DNA of 64,000 bases from Verrucomicrobiota bacterium (GCA_003219175.1 QHPU01000050.1:1-64000); one strand, 5' to 3'. Counted from the stretch's first letter, positions 27,800 through 38,010 are shown. Numbers and translations are program-made. The notes: generated by a model from the letters alone, not told the origin.

Positions 27800-28969
27800 C
27801 TACAGCGCAAAAATTTCCCGCAAGGTGCACACATTTTTCTCGATCGAAAAGATTTCTTTCGCCCGTTTGCGACCCTCGCGACCAAATGATCGCGCAAGTT
27901 CGACATCGTCAAGCAACCGAGCAATTGCCTCAGCGGTTGCAACCGGATCATTTTGGCTCACCAGCAATCCGGTTTCGCCATCGCGAACCATTTCCGCAAC
28001 CCCGCCCACATCGGTTGAAACGACCGGCAAGGAAGATGCCATCGCTTCCATGACGACGGTAGGCAGGTTGTCCATCGCTCCATCGGCATCAACACGGCAT
28101 GGCAAGACGAGAAGCGTGGCTCTGCTCAAACGCGCGGCGATGTCGGCCTGAGTTTTTGGCCCGACAAGAAGAACCTGTTTGCCCAAACCGTGGCGGTCGA
28201 TTCGGGCCTGCAATTCCGCTGAGAGCGGCCCCTCCCCGATAATTTCACACCGAAACTCCTGACCACTATTCCGCAACGATGCGCAGGCGTCGATTAGCAC
28301 ATCGGAGCCTTTCTTACTGATCAGCCGCCCAATGGAGAGAATCAGGGGTGGCAGCGACGGCTCGGCCGGTTGGAAACTGTCACAATCGATTCCATTATAG
28401 ATCCGGTAGACCCGCGAACCGGTGTCCGAAAAACGGTCGCGCAGTCGATTTGCGGCGAAATCGCTCACCGCAACAATGGCACTCGCCGTTGAGAAAATTT
28501 GGAAGAGTCCGATCTCAAAATCGTTGGGCACAAAGATATCGTTGGCGTGAACGGTGAGGCTGTACTCAATCCCAAAGAATCTCTTGATCCAAAAAGCAGT
28601 GCGCGCGGCCATGCCGGCGAAATGAACATGAAGATGGTGCACGCCAAGTCTCTGAAGCCGCGTTCCAATGTAAGTTGCTTGGTGCAGACGAAGTGAATCA
28701 TCTTTCCCGCGCCATTCGTGTAAAGTTTTCCGAACCGCTCGCGGTAAGCTGGCCGAAGCTTCATCGGCCAATCGCGCAAATACGTCGCCCTCGGGTAACT
28801 GATGCACGGCTGAAACGATTGCCGGATCCCAATTCAATTCCGGCCCACGATCGGAAGCCCGCAGCGAAAAAATTACCGGCCGAACACCCTGCCGAAAAAG
28901 TTCGGCAATTTCCCGATAACAAAAGGTTTGAGAGAATTTCGGGAACCTCTCAAACAGATAGGCAAGCAC
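27800..28969 (-). CDS. Glycosyltransferase family 4
   Basis: 389 residues. GT-B fold with MLAYLFERFPKFSQTFCYREI at the N-terminus (split here: MLAYLFERFPKF, SQTFCYREI), LHVHFAGMAARTAFWIK, YSLTVHANDIFVPN, the donor-site ILSIGRLISKKGSDVL, CEIIGEGPLSAEL and the E-x7-E-like DNLPTVVMEAMASSLPVV. Closest in style to the WcaL/colanic acid transferases, like the transferase at 13.7 kb. It faces opcA convergently and is divergent from the CRP-like gene. Sugar specificity cannot be read. Confidence 0.85.
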   Translation of the reverse strand: MLAYLFERFPKFSQTFCYREIAELFRQGVRPVIFSLRASDRGPELNWDPAIVSAVHQLPEGDVFARLADEASASLPRAVRKTLHEWRGKDDSLRLHQATYIGTRLQRLGVHHLHVHFAGMAARTAFWIKRFFGIEYSLTVHANDIFVPNDFEIGLFQIFSTASAIVAVSDFAANRLRDRFSDTGSRVYRIYNGIDCDSFQPAEPSLPPLILSIGRLISKKGSDVLIDACASLRNSGQEFRCEIIGEGPLSAELQARIDRHGLGKQVLLVGPKTQADIAARLSRATLLVLPCRVDADGAMDNLPTVVMEAMASSLPVVSTDVGGVAEMVRDGETGLLVSQNDPVATAEAIARLLDDVELARSFGREGRKRAKEIFSIEKNVCTLREIFAL

Positions 28970-29077
28970 GTTCCGATTTAACGTGCGCCAGCTTTATTGC
29001 CAACGCCATGATGCATAAAAATCTGTCATTTAAAAGTTAACACCGCGTCCCGCACGACTTCTGCTGTAACCAGCGAC

Positions 29078-30130
29078 GTGCCCCGTCGCGACTTCTTCTC
29101 CTTTTGCACGACGCTTCGGCCGATTGAGCTGAAGGCGCTCGGTGAATTGTCCCATGTCCGCCACTTGCGCAAAAACGAGTTGATCTACACCACCGGCGAC
29201 GTGGCTGAGGAAATCTATAGTGTCAATCGCGGCGTCGTCGAAGTGATCCAGCTCATCCCCGGCGAATCGGATGAACGCAGTTTTGTCACCCGTGGCGATA
29301 TTTTCGGCGTGGCCGACGCGCTCGGAAAAACCCCGCGATCAACTTCCGCCCGAGCTCAGGAAACTTGTAGTCTGCAATGTTTCAATCGAGACAATTTCGT
29401 CGCCATCTCGCAGCGCGTCCCGTCGTTCCTTCTCTTTCTGTGCGAGCAAATGGCCCTTCGGCTCAACCACGTGCGGGCGGCGGGCAAAACTCCCTCCGGC
29501 CCGCAAAAGTTGAGCGGTAGCCTGGCGAACTTCGATTTGATCACCGTCCATCAAACCATCATTAGCTCCGGACAAACGGGCGAGCTCGAAGTGTTGAATG
29601 CGCACAACGAACGGATGGCCACATTTTTCTTTCAAGGTGGCGCACTTCGCAGTGGTCAATTCCAACAGCTCACCGGAGAGGAAGCCTTCTGGCAACTTTT
29701 CCTCAGCGACGATATTCCGGGAAGTTTCTCCTTCGCTTCCGGGGTCCAGCCGATTACCGAGTGCCTACAATCAGTCGAAATCAATCAATCTCCCAACGAC
29801 ATGCTCATCATGGCCATGCGCTATCGCGATGAGTTTCACAACATAAGAAAAACAGCGCCGGACCCCAACGCACTATTGCAAAGGCTGGCTCCGGCGTTTG
29901 AATGGCCGGCCGACGCAGAAGCGGAGTTGAAGCCATTGGCAGAAAAAATTTGGGATTACACCGACGACCGTCGCTTCACGATCAACGAATTGTATCGGCA
30001 AAATGCGGTCTGTGAATTAAAGATCTACCAGGTCGTTTCGGAGATGTTACGGATTGGGCAAATCGCAACTGTTCATCCTACTCCGCAGCCACAGCCACAA
30101 GCACCGCCGCAACTGGCGAAGGCCTCGTGA
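29078..30130 (+). CDS. Cyclic-nucleotide-binding domain protein with DUF4388/PATAN domain
   Basis: 350 residues from a GTG at 29078. Residues ~10-130 form a CRP-type cNMP-binding beta roll (LRKNELIYTTGDVAEEIYSV, RGDIFGVADALGK). No helix-turn-helix follows; instead residues ~145-245 (LSGSLANFDLITVHQTIISSG, GELEVLN...ATFFFQGGALRS) form a DUF4388 domain as in Myxococcus and Deinococcus signalling proteins. The last ~100 residues are helical, ending in a Pro/Gln tail. It probably senses a ligand and acts through protein contacts rather than DNA. It overlaps the next gene by four bases (GTGA). Confidence 0.78.
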   Translation: MPRRDFFSFCTTLRPIELKALGELSHVRHLRKNELIYTTGDVAEEIYSVNRGVVEVIQLIPGESDERSFVTRGDIFGVADALGKTPRSTSARAQETCSLQCFNRDNFVAISQRVPSFLLFLCEQMALRLNHVRAAGKTPSGPQKLSGSLANFDLITVHQTIISSGQTGELEVLNAHNERMATFFFQGGALRSGQFQQLTGEEAFWQLFLSDDIPGSFSFASGVQPITECLQSVEINQSPNDMLIMAMRYRDEFHNIRKTAPDPNALLQRLAPAFEWPADAEAELKPLAEKIWDYTDDRRFTINELYRQNAVCELKIYQVVSEMLRIGQIATVHPTPQPQPQAPPQLAKAS

Positions 30131-30393
30131 AGAGAACCGCTTCTCTTTTGCTGATCGCCTTAGTGGCGCTGACCGATAACGGCTGCTCGTACCTTACCAA
30201 GAGTGGCCGCCAGCAAGCCGCATACGCCCGTTACATCAGGCATTCCAGTTACGACCGGATAAAATTGCAACGGAAGCTCTTCGCTTCGCCGAAAATTCAG
30301 CCACAGAAGATGGAAAGCGAACCAACTGTGGCGACGAGCACGAGCCCGGAATCGGTTTCCGCCGGCACTGACTCGGCAGTCTCGCAGAATTAA
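30127..30393 (+). CDS. Small probable lipoprotein or exported protein
   Basis: 88 residues. GTG start overlaps the stop of the regulator gene. The N-terminus MKRTASLLLIALVALTDNGC looks like a signal peptide ending at a cysteine; the lipobox DNGC is non-standard at -3, so lipidation is uncertain. The rest is basic then Ser/Thr/Glu-rich and low in complexity. It ends convergently with the thioesterase gene, with four bases shared. No family recognised. Confidence 0.6.
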   Translation: MKRTASLLLIALVALTDNGCSYLTKSGRQQAAYARYIRHSSYDRIKLQRKLFASPKIQPQKMESEPTVATSTSPESVSAGTDSAVSQN

Positions 30394-30785
30394 GCTCCAT
30401 CGCGCTGTACTGGAATTGGCCGGCCAGCCTCGTCCACCGCCACGTAAATAAAGACGCCACGCGTGACCAGCACCTGAATGCCGTGTTCGCGGAAGCGTTC
30501 CACCCAAACCTCGACTGGAATGGTCATTGAAGTCCGCCCAATTTTTTCCACCCAGGCATAACAAGCCACCGTGTCCCCTACTCCGACGGATTGCAGAAAT
30601 GATAATCCCTCCATTGCCACCGTAACGACTCGAGCCTTTGCGGTTTTCGAGGCGAGAATGGTGCTGCCCAAATCCATCTGCGACATCAACCAACCGCCAA
30701 AAACATCGCCATTGGGATTTGTATCCGCCGGCATAGCAATGGTGCGAATGACCAATTCGCCTTTCGGTTTTTCGGGTGAAGCCAT
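30390..30785 (-). CDS. Acyl-CoA thioesterase, YciA-like hotdog fold
   Basis: 131 residues. The signature TIAMPADTNPNGDVFGGWLMSQMDL carries the catalytic Asp/Asn region (core TNPNGDVFGGWLM), followed by VTVAMEGLSFLQSVGVGD and the hotdog strands GVFIYVAVDEAGRPIPV. YciA hydrolyses acyl-CoAs of various chain lengths in the cytoplasm. It is monocistronic and convergent with the small lipoprotein gene. Confidence 0.92.
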   Translation of the reverse strand: MASPEKPKGELVIRTIAMPADTNPNGDVFGGWLMSQMDLGSTILASKTAKARVVTVAMEGLSFLQSVGVGDTVACYAWVEKIGRTSMTIPVEVWVERFREHGIQVLVTRGVFIYVAVDEAGRPIPVQRDGA

Positions 30786-30835
30786 GCTGTTCTTATAATC
30801 GGTAATTACGCGCCAACGCCAGTCTTCTAACTTCG

Positions 30836-30919
30836 GTCATCCCGAGCGTGAGCGAGGGATCCCGCCGCGCAACCTTAAAGGTAACTTCCTCGGAATCCCT
30901 CGACTTCGTTCGGGATGAC
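30836..30919. repeat. Palindromic repeat family A, full copy
   Basis: 84 bp. Left arm GTCATCCCGAGCG then GAGGGATCCCG; loop containing AACCTTAAAGG; right arm GGAATCCCTCGACTTCG then TTCGGGATGAC. It can form a long hairpin. This is the best reference copy of the family; a diverged full-length copy lies inside lpxB. Confidence 0.8.
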
Positions 30920-30951
30920 AAGCGTTGGCGTTTGTCTTTTTCGTTCTCCTC

Positions 30952-31012
30952 TGTAGCGGCGCTCTATGAGCGCCTGAAACTAAAATATCGGCGGTTATAT
31001 TCCGCCGCTACA
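30952..31012. repeat. Palindromic repeat family B, full copy
   Basis: 61 bp with terminal inverted repeats TGTAGCGGC / GCCGCTACA. Between them are two small hairpins: GGCGCTCTATGAGCGCC and GGCGGTTATATTCCGCC, separated by an AT-rich spacer. The same plan with different hairpins is at 62732-62790. The left half is repeated inside queA (31546). Confidence 0.8.
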
Positions 31013-31015
31013 AAG

Positions 31016-32035
31016 TCACAGAATCAGCATGCAATCGCCGTAACTGAAAAATCGGTACCGTGCACGGACAGCTTCTTCGTATGCGCGCAGGATGAACTCA
31101 CGACCGGCAAACGCACTCACCAGCATGAGCAGAGTTGAACGCGGCAAATGAAAATTTGTTAGCAAAACATCGACGACCCGAAACTGGAACGGTGGATAAA
31201 TGAAAATGTCCGTCTCGCCTTCGATCGGTTGAATACTTGCGAGTGTGCGGTGAACCGATTCGAGGACTCGCGCGGTTGTTGTTCCGACGGCAACAATTTG
31301 CCTTGCCTTTGCAATGGCCGCGGCTGCATCCGGCGCAATCGAGAATCGCTCTGGATGCATTTGATGCTGCGTCACGTTTTCTGTTTTAACCGGACGAAAA
31401 GTCGCCGTCCCCACATGGAGCGTAATGAAGACATGCGGAAGCGTCTCCAGAATTTCTGGAGTGAAATGCAGCCCGGCGGTGGGCGCCGCCAGCGACCCCT
31501 CGTGTTTGGCGAACACCGTTTGGTAACGCGCGTCGTCCTCTTCCCTGTAGCGGCGGTCTACGACCGCCGATCGCTTGATGTAAGGCGGCAACGGCATCGC
31601 GCCACCGCGCTGAACATCGACATCCTCAGCCAAAATCACCTCACGCGATCCGTCAGCAAAAATTTCTCCCGTCTTCACCTGCACACCTTCAATGGAAGCG
31701 ACGGCGTTTCTTCCAAATCTGCGCCCAGGTTTTACCAACGCTTTCCAACGACGCGCTGCAATTTTTTCCAGGAATAGAAACTCCAACTTCCCGTCATCGG
31801 AAAAATGTCGCGCTGGCAAAACACGCGAGTTATTCAAAACGACCAGATAACCGCCAGTCCGGCTCGGACCGCCGTCGCGCAAAAATTTTTTCAGGTCAAC
31901 AAAACGGGCGTGTTCGATTTTCTGCTCGTCGCGATGCAACACCATCATGCGCGAATCCTCCCGACGTGGCAGCGGATGTTGCGCGATTAACTCACGCGGG
32001 AGGTCGTAATCATAGTCGCTCAGGCAAGTGCTCAT
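31016..32035 (-). CDS. queA: S-adenosylmethionine:tRNA ribosyltransferase-isomerase QueA with two inserted segments
   Basis: 339 residues. The family core is complete (YDLPRELIAQHPLPRRE, LVVLNNSRVLPARHF, AAPTAGLHFTPEIL, ITLHVGTATFRPV, LLTNFHLPRSTLLMLVSAF). QueA converts preQ1 to epoxyqueuosine in tRNA. Compared with the family there are two short insertions: DGGPSRTGG (residues 54-62), whose DNA is repeat family C, and SAVVDRRYR (156-164), whose DNA is the left half of repeat family B. Both keep the frame and fall in surface-loop positions. The gene stops just after a complete family B element. Confidence 0.95.
   Translation of the reverse strand: MSTCLSDYDYDLPRELIAQHPLPRREDSRMMVLHRDEQKIEHARFVDLKKFLRDGGPSRTGGYLVVLNNSRVLPARHFSDDGKLEFLFLEKIAARRWKALVKPGRRFGRNAVASIEGVQVKTGEIFADGSREVILAEDVDVQRGGAMPLPPYIKRSAVVDRRYREEDDARYQTVFAKHEGSLAAPTAGLHFTPEILETLPHVFITLHVGTATFRPVKTENVTQHQMHPERFSIAPDAAAAIAKARQIVAVGTTTARVLESVHRTLASIQPIEGETDIFIYPPFQFRVVDVLLTNFHLPRSTLLMLVSAFAGREFILRAYEEAVRARYRFFSYGDCMLIL
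31546..31569. repeat. Repeat family B half-copy inside queA
   Basis: TGTAGCGGCGGTCTACGACC then GCCG, compared with TGTAGCGGCGCTCTATGAGC then GCC at 30952. It encodes VVDRRYR in a loop between KR and EEDDARYQTVFA of QueA. Confidence 0.75.
31851..31873. repeat. Repeat family C copy inside queA
   Basis: CGCCAGTCCGGCTCGGACC, identical over 16 bp or more to the intergenic copy at 45465. It encodes GGPSRTGG between LKKFLRD and YLVVLNN of QueA. Confidence 0.7.
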
Positions 32036-32084
32036 TTCTGGACCACAAATAAATTCGCCATCCCGAGCCTAATCGCTAGTGCCC

Positions 32085-32159
32085 TGGCTCCGCAGAGTCT
32101 CGCCCTACCAAAAAATTCACGACCGATCCGCCTTGGTAGGGCGAGACTCTGTCGAGCCA
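32085..32159. repeat. Palindromic repeat family F
   Basis: 75 bp with ~27-bp arms: TGGCTCCGCAGAGTCTCGCC CTACCAA on the left and its near reverse complement TTGGTAGGGCGAGACTCTG then TCGAGCCA on the right, around a ~20-bp AT-rich loop. Related copies are at 55064-55139 and 59593-59668. It lies between the divergent queA and uracil-DNA glycosylase genes. Confidence 0.8.
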
Positions 32160-32211
32160 GAACAATTTTGAGAAGGAAGAGAAATAAACTGTTGATTCGG
32201 GTGCCCGAAGG

Positions 32212-33012
32212 TTGAAATCATCAGCCGTGCTTCAACCCGCGCTCTCCGTTGTCCTGGAAGCGCTCGAGAAGATTCGCGATTCTCAGGAGAAACCGCTCCG
32301 AGTTTCCCGTGCGACATTGAATCACCTGTTCGAGCAAGCACCACCCGCCGCCAGTGTAGAGGCGAACGCGTCGTCCGCGAGAAAAACGGATGTCGCGGCT
32401 AAGGCGGCAGCGCTCGCCCAGGTGCGGGAGCGCGTTTGTGTTTGCGCAAAATGTCCGCACCTCGCCCGCACCCGCACACAAACGGTCTTCGGCGTTGGAA
32501 ATCCTGACGCGGAATTGATGTTTGTGGGCGAAGCACCGGGCGCCGATGAAGATGCGCGCGGCGAACCGTTCGTCGGGCGGGCCGGTCAATTGCTTACGCG
32601 TATCATCGAGACTATGGGATTGAGCCGGGACGAGGTGTACATCGCGAATATTTTAAAATGCCGTCCCGATATGCCGAAAGGCGCGCCTGGGAACCGTCCT
32701 CCCACTCCGAAAGAAATGTCGACCTGCATTGGATATCTCATCGAACAGATCGAAATCATTCGACCACGCGTTTTGGTCGCTCTGGGAGCAACCGCGGTGG
32801 AAGGTCTGCTGGAAACACGCGGCGCGATGCGTCAGTTGCGCGGCACATGGAACTCATACCACGACACGCCGCTGATGATCACGTATCACCCATCCTACTT
32901 GCTACGCAACCAATCGCCCGCCGAAAAACGCAAAGTCTGGGAAGATATGATGGCTGTGCTGGAAAAACTCGATCGCCCAATCAGCGAGCGACAGCGAAAT
33001 TATTTTCTCTAG
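32212..33012 (+). CDS. Uracil-DNA glycosylase, family 4 (iron-sulfur)
   Basis: 266 residues from a TTG (AAGG just before it). The first ~75 residues are a variable Ala/Glu-rich extension. Then come [19 protein letters not shown] (two of the cluster cysteines), motif 1 [29 protein letters not shown], and the HPSYLLR motif. Family 4 enzymes remove uracil from DNA and bind a 4Fe-4S cluster. It stands alone on the plus strand, divergent from queA across the family F hairpin. Confidence 0.92.
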   Translation: MKSSAVLQPALSVVLEALEKIRDSQEKPLRVSRATLNHLFEQAPPAASVEANASSARKTDVAAKAAALAQVRERVCVCAKCPHLARTRTQTVFGVGNPDAELMFVGEAPGADEDARGEPFVGRAGQLLTRIIETMGLSRDEVYIANILKCRPDMPKGAPGNRPPTPKEMSTCIGYLIEQIEIIRPRVLVALGATAVEGLLETRGAMRQLRGTWNSYHDTPLMITYHPSYLLRNQSPAEKRKVWEDMMAVLEKLDRPISERQRNYFL

Positions 33013-33206
33013 CGTAGCATGGGCGACATCGACAGAGCACTGCCAACGTTCGCCCGCACAATTTCATAGCCCACGCACTGAGCATCTTACCCCAGGGATT
33101 CTGCAATTCGAACCCTGAATGGGACCCGCTGCGGATCGGTCCGCGGTTTGAACAACTAGTTGCTTCACGTGGCGTCGCAAGAACCAACTAAATAACGCGC
33201 CAGTCA

Positions 33207-34175
33207 CTACAGCTTTGCTCGCGCCTTTCGTAGACGGCTTTGGCTCGCGAGCGTGATCGTGGTTGACGCAATCATGCCGCGCACTTCACTGCGCGGAACT
33301 TTCACCCGCGTGCGCAGAGCTTCCAATCCGCTTTCCTCGATCAACGACAGTGTGCGTACTCCGATCATTGACGGAAGAACGGTGGCTACACGCACACGTG
33401 GCGGATTGATTGCGATCGAATATTCCAAGCCTGCGTCCAACCCGGCACGCGCTTCCGCGATCCAGCGCTGGTAAATCGGCAAAAACTCGGCCGGTGCGTT
33501 CAGCAGATCGTCCGGCGAAAGATTGGCAACCCGCAATTCCTCTTCCGGAAAATAACAGCGCCCGGCACGCAAATCACTGCCGGCGTCGCGCAAAATATTT
33601 ACCAGCTGCAAGCCGCGTCCATATTTCCTGCCCAGTTCCAACATATCGGCTTCCATTCGCGCGGTGAAACTCTGAACTTTCCGAAAACAAACGCGCGTCC
33701 AAAATTCCCCCACACATCCCGCGACGAGATAAGTGTATTTGCGCAACTCCTCCGCATTGGCCAAGGCAGTGAGTTGTCCATGCCAGCGCGTCAAATCCTC
33801 GCGTTGGCCGCGCGTGATGATTGTGAGCAACTCACGGATATCACGCTGATCCTCAGGTGAGAGATTTTGCAGTGACTGCAAAATTTTGTCGGCCGATCCG
33901 AGTAGCGCGTTCTCACCATCGGTCTTGCCTGGCGAACCACGCAGCTGTGCGAGATCATCCCCCATCGCTTCCTCTTTTCCAGCAATCGAGCGGGCAAATC
34001 GGTCCAGCAGCTCAATTCTTTTTTCGACATCAACGGCACTGCCATCTGCAATTGTGTCGCTCGTTCTCGCCAGGAGATAAGCCACTGCCACAGGTTCCCG
34101 CAGGGCCTTGGGCAATAATCGAATTGACATATAAAACGAGCGTGAAACCGGTTTCAGCAATTCCAGCTCGTTCAC
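33207..34175 (-). CDS. Squalene synthase-like (squalene/phytoene synthase family)
   Basis: 322 residues. First aspartate-rich motif ARTSDTIADG, second motif LQLVNILRDAGSD, plus SRSFYMSIRLLPKALREPV and YTYLVAGCVGEFWTRV, which is closer to the one-enzyme squalene synthase (FDFT) than to HpnC/HpnD or CrtB. It joins two farnesyl diphosphates; the product would feed hopanoid or sterol synthesis. No hopanoid genes are nearby. A stretch around LRGSPGKTDGENALLG is not typical of the family and may be a loop insertion. Confidence 0.85.
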   Translation of the reverse strand: MNELELLKPVSRSFYMSIRLLPKALREPVAVAYLLARTSDTIADGSAVDVEKRIELLDRFARSIAGKEEAMGDDLAQLRGSPGKTDGENALLGSADKILQSLQNLSPEDQRDIRELLTIITRGQREDLTRWHGQLTALANAEELRKYTYLVAGCVGEFWTRVCFRKVQSFTARMEADMLELGRKYGRGLQLVNILRDAGSDLRAGRCYFPEEELRVANLSPDDLLNAPAEFLPIYQRWIAEARAGLDAGLEYSIAINPPRVRVATVLPSMIGVRTLSLIEESGLEALRTRVKVPRSEVRGMIASTTITLASQSRLRKARAKL

Positions 34176-34200
34176 AGCCCTAGATTACCCGGCCTTAACG

Positions 34201-34318
34201 AAATGACGAATGTCCAATGACGAATTAATGTCGAGTTACGAAACTCTATTCAGCTGTGCGAAGATCATCTGTTATTCGGATTTCGTCATTCCCTTGTCAA
34301 TTCTGCCAGTCCGGCTCG
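34201..34318. repeat. Composite inverted heptad repeat followed by a family C palindrome
   Basis: AAATGAC, GAATGTC, CAATGAC, GAATTAA (34201-34228), then inverted GTTATTC, GGATTTC, GTCATTC (34271-34291): the same plan and centre unit as at 20241-20361. GCCAGTCCGGCTCG (family C) follows at 34305. It lies between the divergent squalene synthase and hemW genes. Confidence 0.7.
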
Positions 34319-34371
34319 AACTCATTCCTCATTCATAATTTACAGCAGTTAACGCAAGAAATCGTGACTAT

Positions 34372-35481
34372 ATGAAAGTCGAGATGAAGAGCTCCGATAC
34401 GGTTCGCCATCTCTACGTCCATTTTCCATTTTGCGCCCGCATTTGCCCGTATTGCGCATTTTACAAGACGCGCGGAAATGCGGTGGAGGTCGGGCGCTTT
34501 TGCGAGGCGCTCGTACGTGAGGTTCAAGGCAGCTCCGCCTTGTTGCCATCGACTATTTACTTTGGTGGCGGGACGCCGACTGCTCTGAAAACTTCACAAC
34601 TCGAAGTTATCTTATCCGCGTTTCATCAGCGGCTCGATCTCTCAGAATTAAAAGAGTGGACGATCGAGGCAAATCCCGGGAGCGTCTCCGCGCGTAAGGC
34701 TGCGCTGCTGAAGAAATTTGGCGTCAATCGCATCAGTCTCGGTGTCCAGAGTTGGGACAACGATTTGCTTAACCTGCTGGGTCGCGAGCACAACGCCGCG
34801 CAGGCGGAAGAGTCGTTTCGTATTTTCCGCGACGCCGGCTTTTCCAACATCAGCATCGACCTCATGTTTGCGTTGCCGGGACAAACGGAAAGGCAATGGC
34901 GCGATTCCTTACAGAAAACAATCACGCTCGAGCCCGAGCACATTTCCACCTATTGCCTCACCTATGAGGAGGACACGGAATTTCTCGCGCGATTCGAGCG
35001 CGGTGAATTTTCCGTGGACGATGACAGGGAAGCCGGTTTTCTCGAGATGGCGATGATCATGCTGGAGCGCGCGGGCTACGAGCACTACGAAATCTCAAAC
35101 TACGCGCGGCCGGGATTTCGTTCCGAGCACAATCAAGCGTACTGGCGCGGGGCAGATTATGTGGGACTTGGCCCGAGCGCATTCTCCACGCGGGGTTTCG
35201 AGCGCTGGCAGAACATCGCTGATCATCATGAATACACGCGCCGCTTGTTTGCCAACGAAGCGCCGGTCGTGTCCGCAGAAAGATTGACGCCAGAAATGAA
35301 ACGGACGGAGCGCATCGCGCTGGGTTTGCGCACGTGTGAAGGAATTGTCGCCCACACGCTCGAGCAAAATCAGGTTAATGAACTAGTCCGACACGGATTG
35401 CTCGTACGAAGGGAGAGCCGCGTTTCTCTAACCCGTACCGGACGGTTAGTAGCAGATTCGGTGGCTGCCGAAGTTCTATAG
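34372..35481 (+). CDS. hemW: Radical SAM heme chaperone HemW (coproporphyrinogen oxidase-like)
   Basis: 369 residues. The radical SAM cluster motif with a conserved phenylalanine is HFPFCARICPYCAFYK (C-x3-C-x2-C). FGGGTPTAL, EANPGSVS, RISLGVQSWD, SIDLMFALPGQT, HYEISNYARPG and the C-terminal LVRHGLLVRR wing follow. It lacks the extra cysteine after the CxxxCxxC motif that marks true HemN, so heme insertion into respiratory enzymes is the likelier role. Single gene, convergent with uppS. Confidence 0.93.
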   Translation: MKVEMKSSDTVRHLYVHFPFCARICPYCAFYKTRGNAVEVGRFCEALVREVQGSSALLPSTIYFGGGTPTALKTSQLEVILSAFHQRLDLSELKEWTIEANPGSVSARKAALLKKFGVNRISLGVQSWDNDLLNLLGREHNAAQAEESFRIFRDAGFSNISIDLMFALPGQTERQWRDSLQKTITLEPEHISTYCLTYEEDTEFLARFERGEFSVDDDREAGFLEMAMIMLERAGYEHYEISNYARPGFRSEHNQAYWRGADYVGLGPSAFSTRGFERWQNIADHHEYTRRLFANEAPVVSAERLTPEMKRTERIALGLRTCEGIVAHTLEQNQVNELVRHGLLVRRESRVSLTRTGRLVADSVAAEVL

Positions 35482-35599
35482 ATTTCGGACCGTCTGCCTG
35501 GATAGCATACCCTTCTCGCGAGTCGGTTTCAGCGCCTCGCCGAGACTGTCTTACCTCCCGCACCAGATGGCCCCTGATTCAGCGTGTGGCAAAAAGTCC

Positions 35600-35620
35600 G
35601 CGAAAGCGTGACGCTTTCGC
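35600..35620. terminator. Hairpin between convergent genes
   Basis: GCGAAAGCGTGACGCTTTCGC is a perfect 9-bp stem with a three-base loop in the 213-bp gap between hemW and uppS. No strong T run follows, so it may be a bidirectional terminator or another repeat hairpin. Confidence 0.4.
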
Positions 35621-35694
35621 CAACATGCGAGACGCGTGTGCTACCCAGATTTCTACGCGCCAATCACTTCTCACTCGTCACTGGTCGCGCCCCT

Positions 35695-36399
35695 TCAAAC
35701 CACGCCGTAACGTCTCTGCCGCTTTGCGAAATCTTCGACCGCCGCAGATAAATCTTTTCGTGTGAAATCCGGCCAGAGCTTTGGGGTCACATACATCTCG
35801 GTATACGAAAGCTGCCAGAGCAAAAAATTCGAAATGCGCATCTCGCCCGAAGTGCGAATCAATAGGTCCGGGTCCGGATAATACCGTGTATACAAATGTT
35901 TGCTGAACATTTCCGGGTTAATCATCGCCCGATCGATGTGACCCGCCTCAACCTCGCGCAGCAGACTACGAATCCCGTCGATGATCTCATCACGTCCGCC
36001 GTAACTCAGCGCAAGAATCAACGTGAGCCCGGTGTTTCCGGCTGTCCGTTTGATTGATTCGTGCAATCGCTTCTGACAATTGTCCGGCAAATCGGTCAGC
36101 CGCCCGATGGCCTGGAGCCGCACATTTTTCTCAACCAGCTCTGGCGTTTTATCTTTTAAAAATTTCTCGAGCAACCGCATCAAGGCAAATACTTCACTCT
36201 TCGGCCGTTGCCAGTTTTCCGCCGAAAAAGCATAAAGCGTGAGATATTCTACCTTCAGTTCACCACACCCTTCCACGCATTCGCGCACCGCCTCTGCGCC
36301 TTTTTCGTGCCCTTTAATTCGCGGCAAACCACGCTGCTTCGCCCAGCGACCGTTCCCATCCATGATGATGGCAATGTGTCGTGGAATGATTTTCGTCAT
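35695..36399 (-). CDS. uppS: Undecaprenyl diphosphate synthase
   Basis: 234 residues. HIAIIMDGNGRWAKQRGLPR carries the catalytic aspartate; YLTLYAFSAENWQRP, LALSYGGRDEI and DLLIRTSGEMRISNFLLWQ complete the cis-prenyltransferase signature. It makes the C55 lipid carrier for peptidoglycan and O-antigen. It begins three bases after purA ends and is co-transcribed with it. uppP, which recycles the same carrier, lies 2 kb upstream on this strand. Confidence 0.97.
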   Translation of the reverse strand: MTKIIPRHIAIIMDGNGRWAKQRGLPRIKGHEKGAEAVRECVEGCGELKVEYLTLYAFSAENWQRPKSEVFALMRLLEKFLKDKTPELVEKNVRLQAIGRLTDLPDNCQKRLHESIKRTAGNTGLTLILALSYGGRDEIIDGIRSLLREVEAGHIDRAMINPEMFSKHLYTRYYPDPDLLIRTSGEMRISNFLLWQLSYTEMYVTPKLWPDFTRKDLSAAVEDFAKRQRRYGVV

Positions 36400-36402
36400 T
36401 TC

Positions 36403-37949
<1,547 letters not shown>

Positions 37950-37965
37950 CGCCGGATTAAGTTGG

Positions 37966-38010
37966 AAGGGACGCACTTCCGCGCCCTAGGGTATGCGGAA
38001 GGGCGTCCCG
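37966..38010. terminator. Hairpin between convergent genes, possible bidirectional terminator
   Basis: GGGACGCACTTCCGC and its near complement GCGGAAGGGCGTCCC flank a ~12-bp loop, between the DUF3309 gene and the convergent gene at 38017. There is no clear U tract, so it may instead be a member of the palindromic repeat set. Confidence 0.45.

Noticed and set aside
32981-33187. 68-codon minus-strand frame between uracil glycosylase and squalene synthase
   Set aside because: Overlaps the end of the glycosylase and has no protein-like pattern.
20241-34291. CRISPR-like arrays
   Set aside because: Repeats are either 7-bp tandem units or single hairpins; there are no 25-40 bp repeats alternating with unique spacers, and no cas genes.
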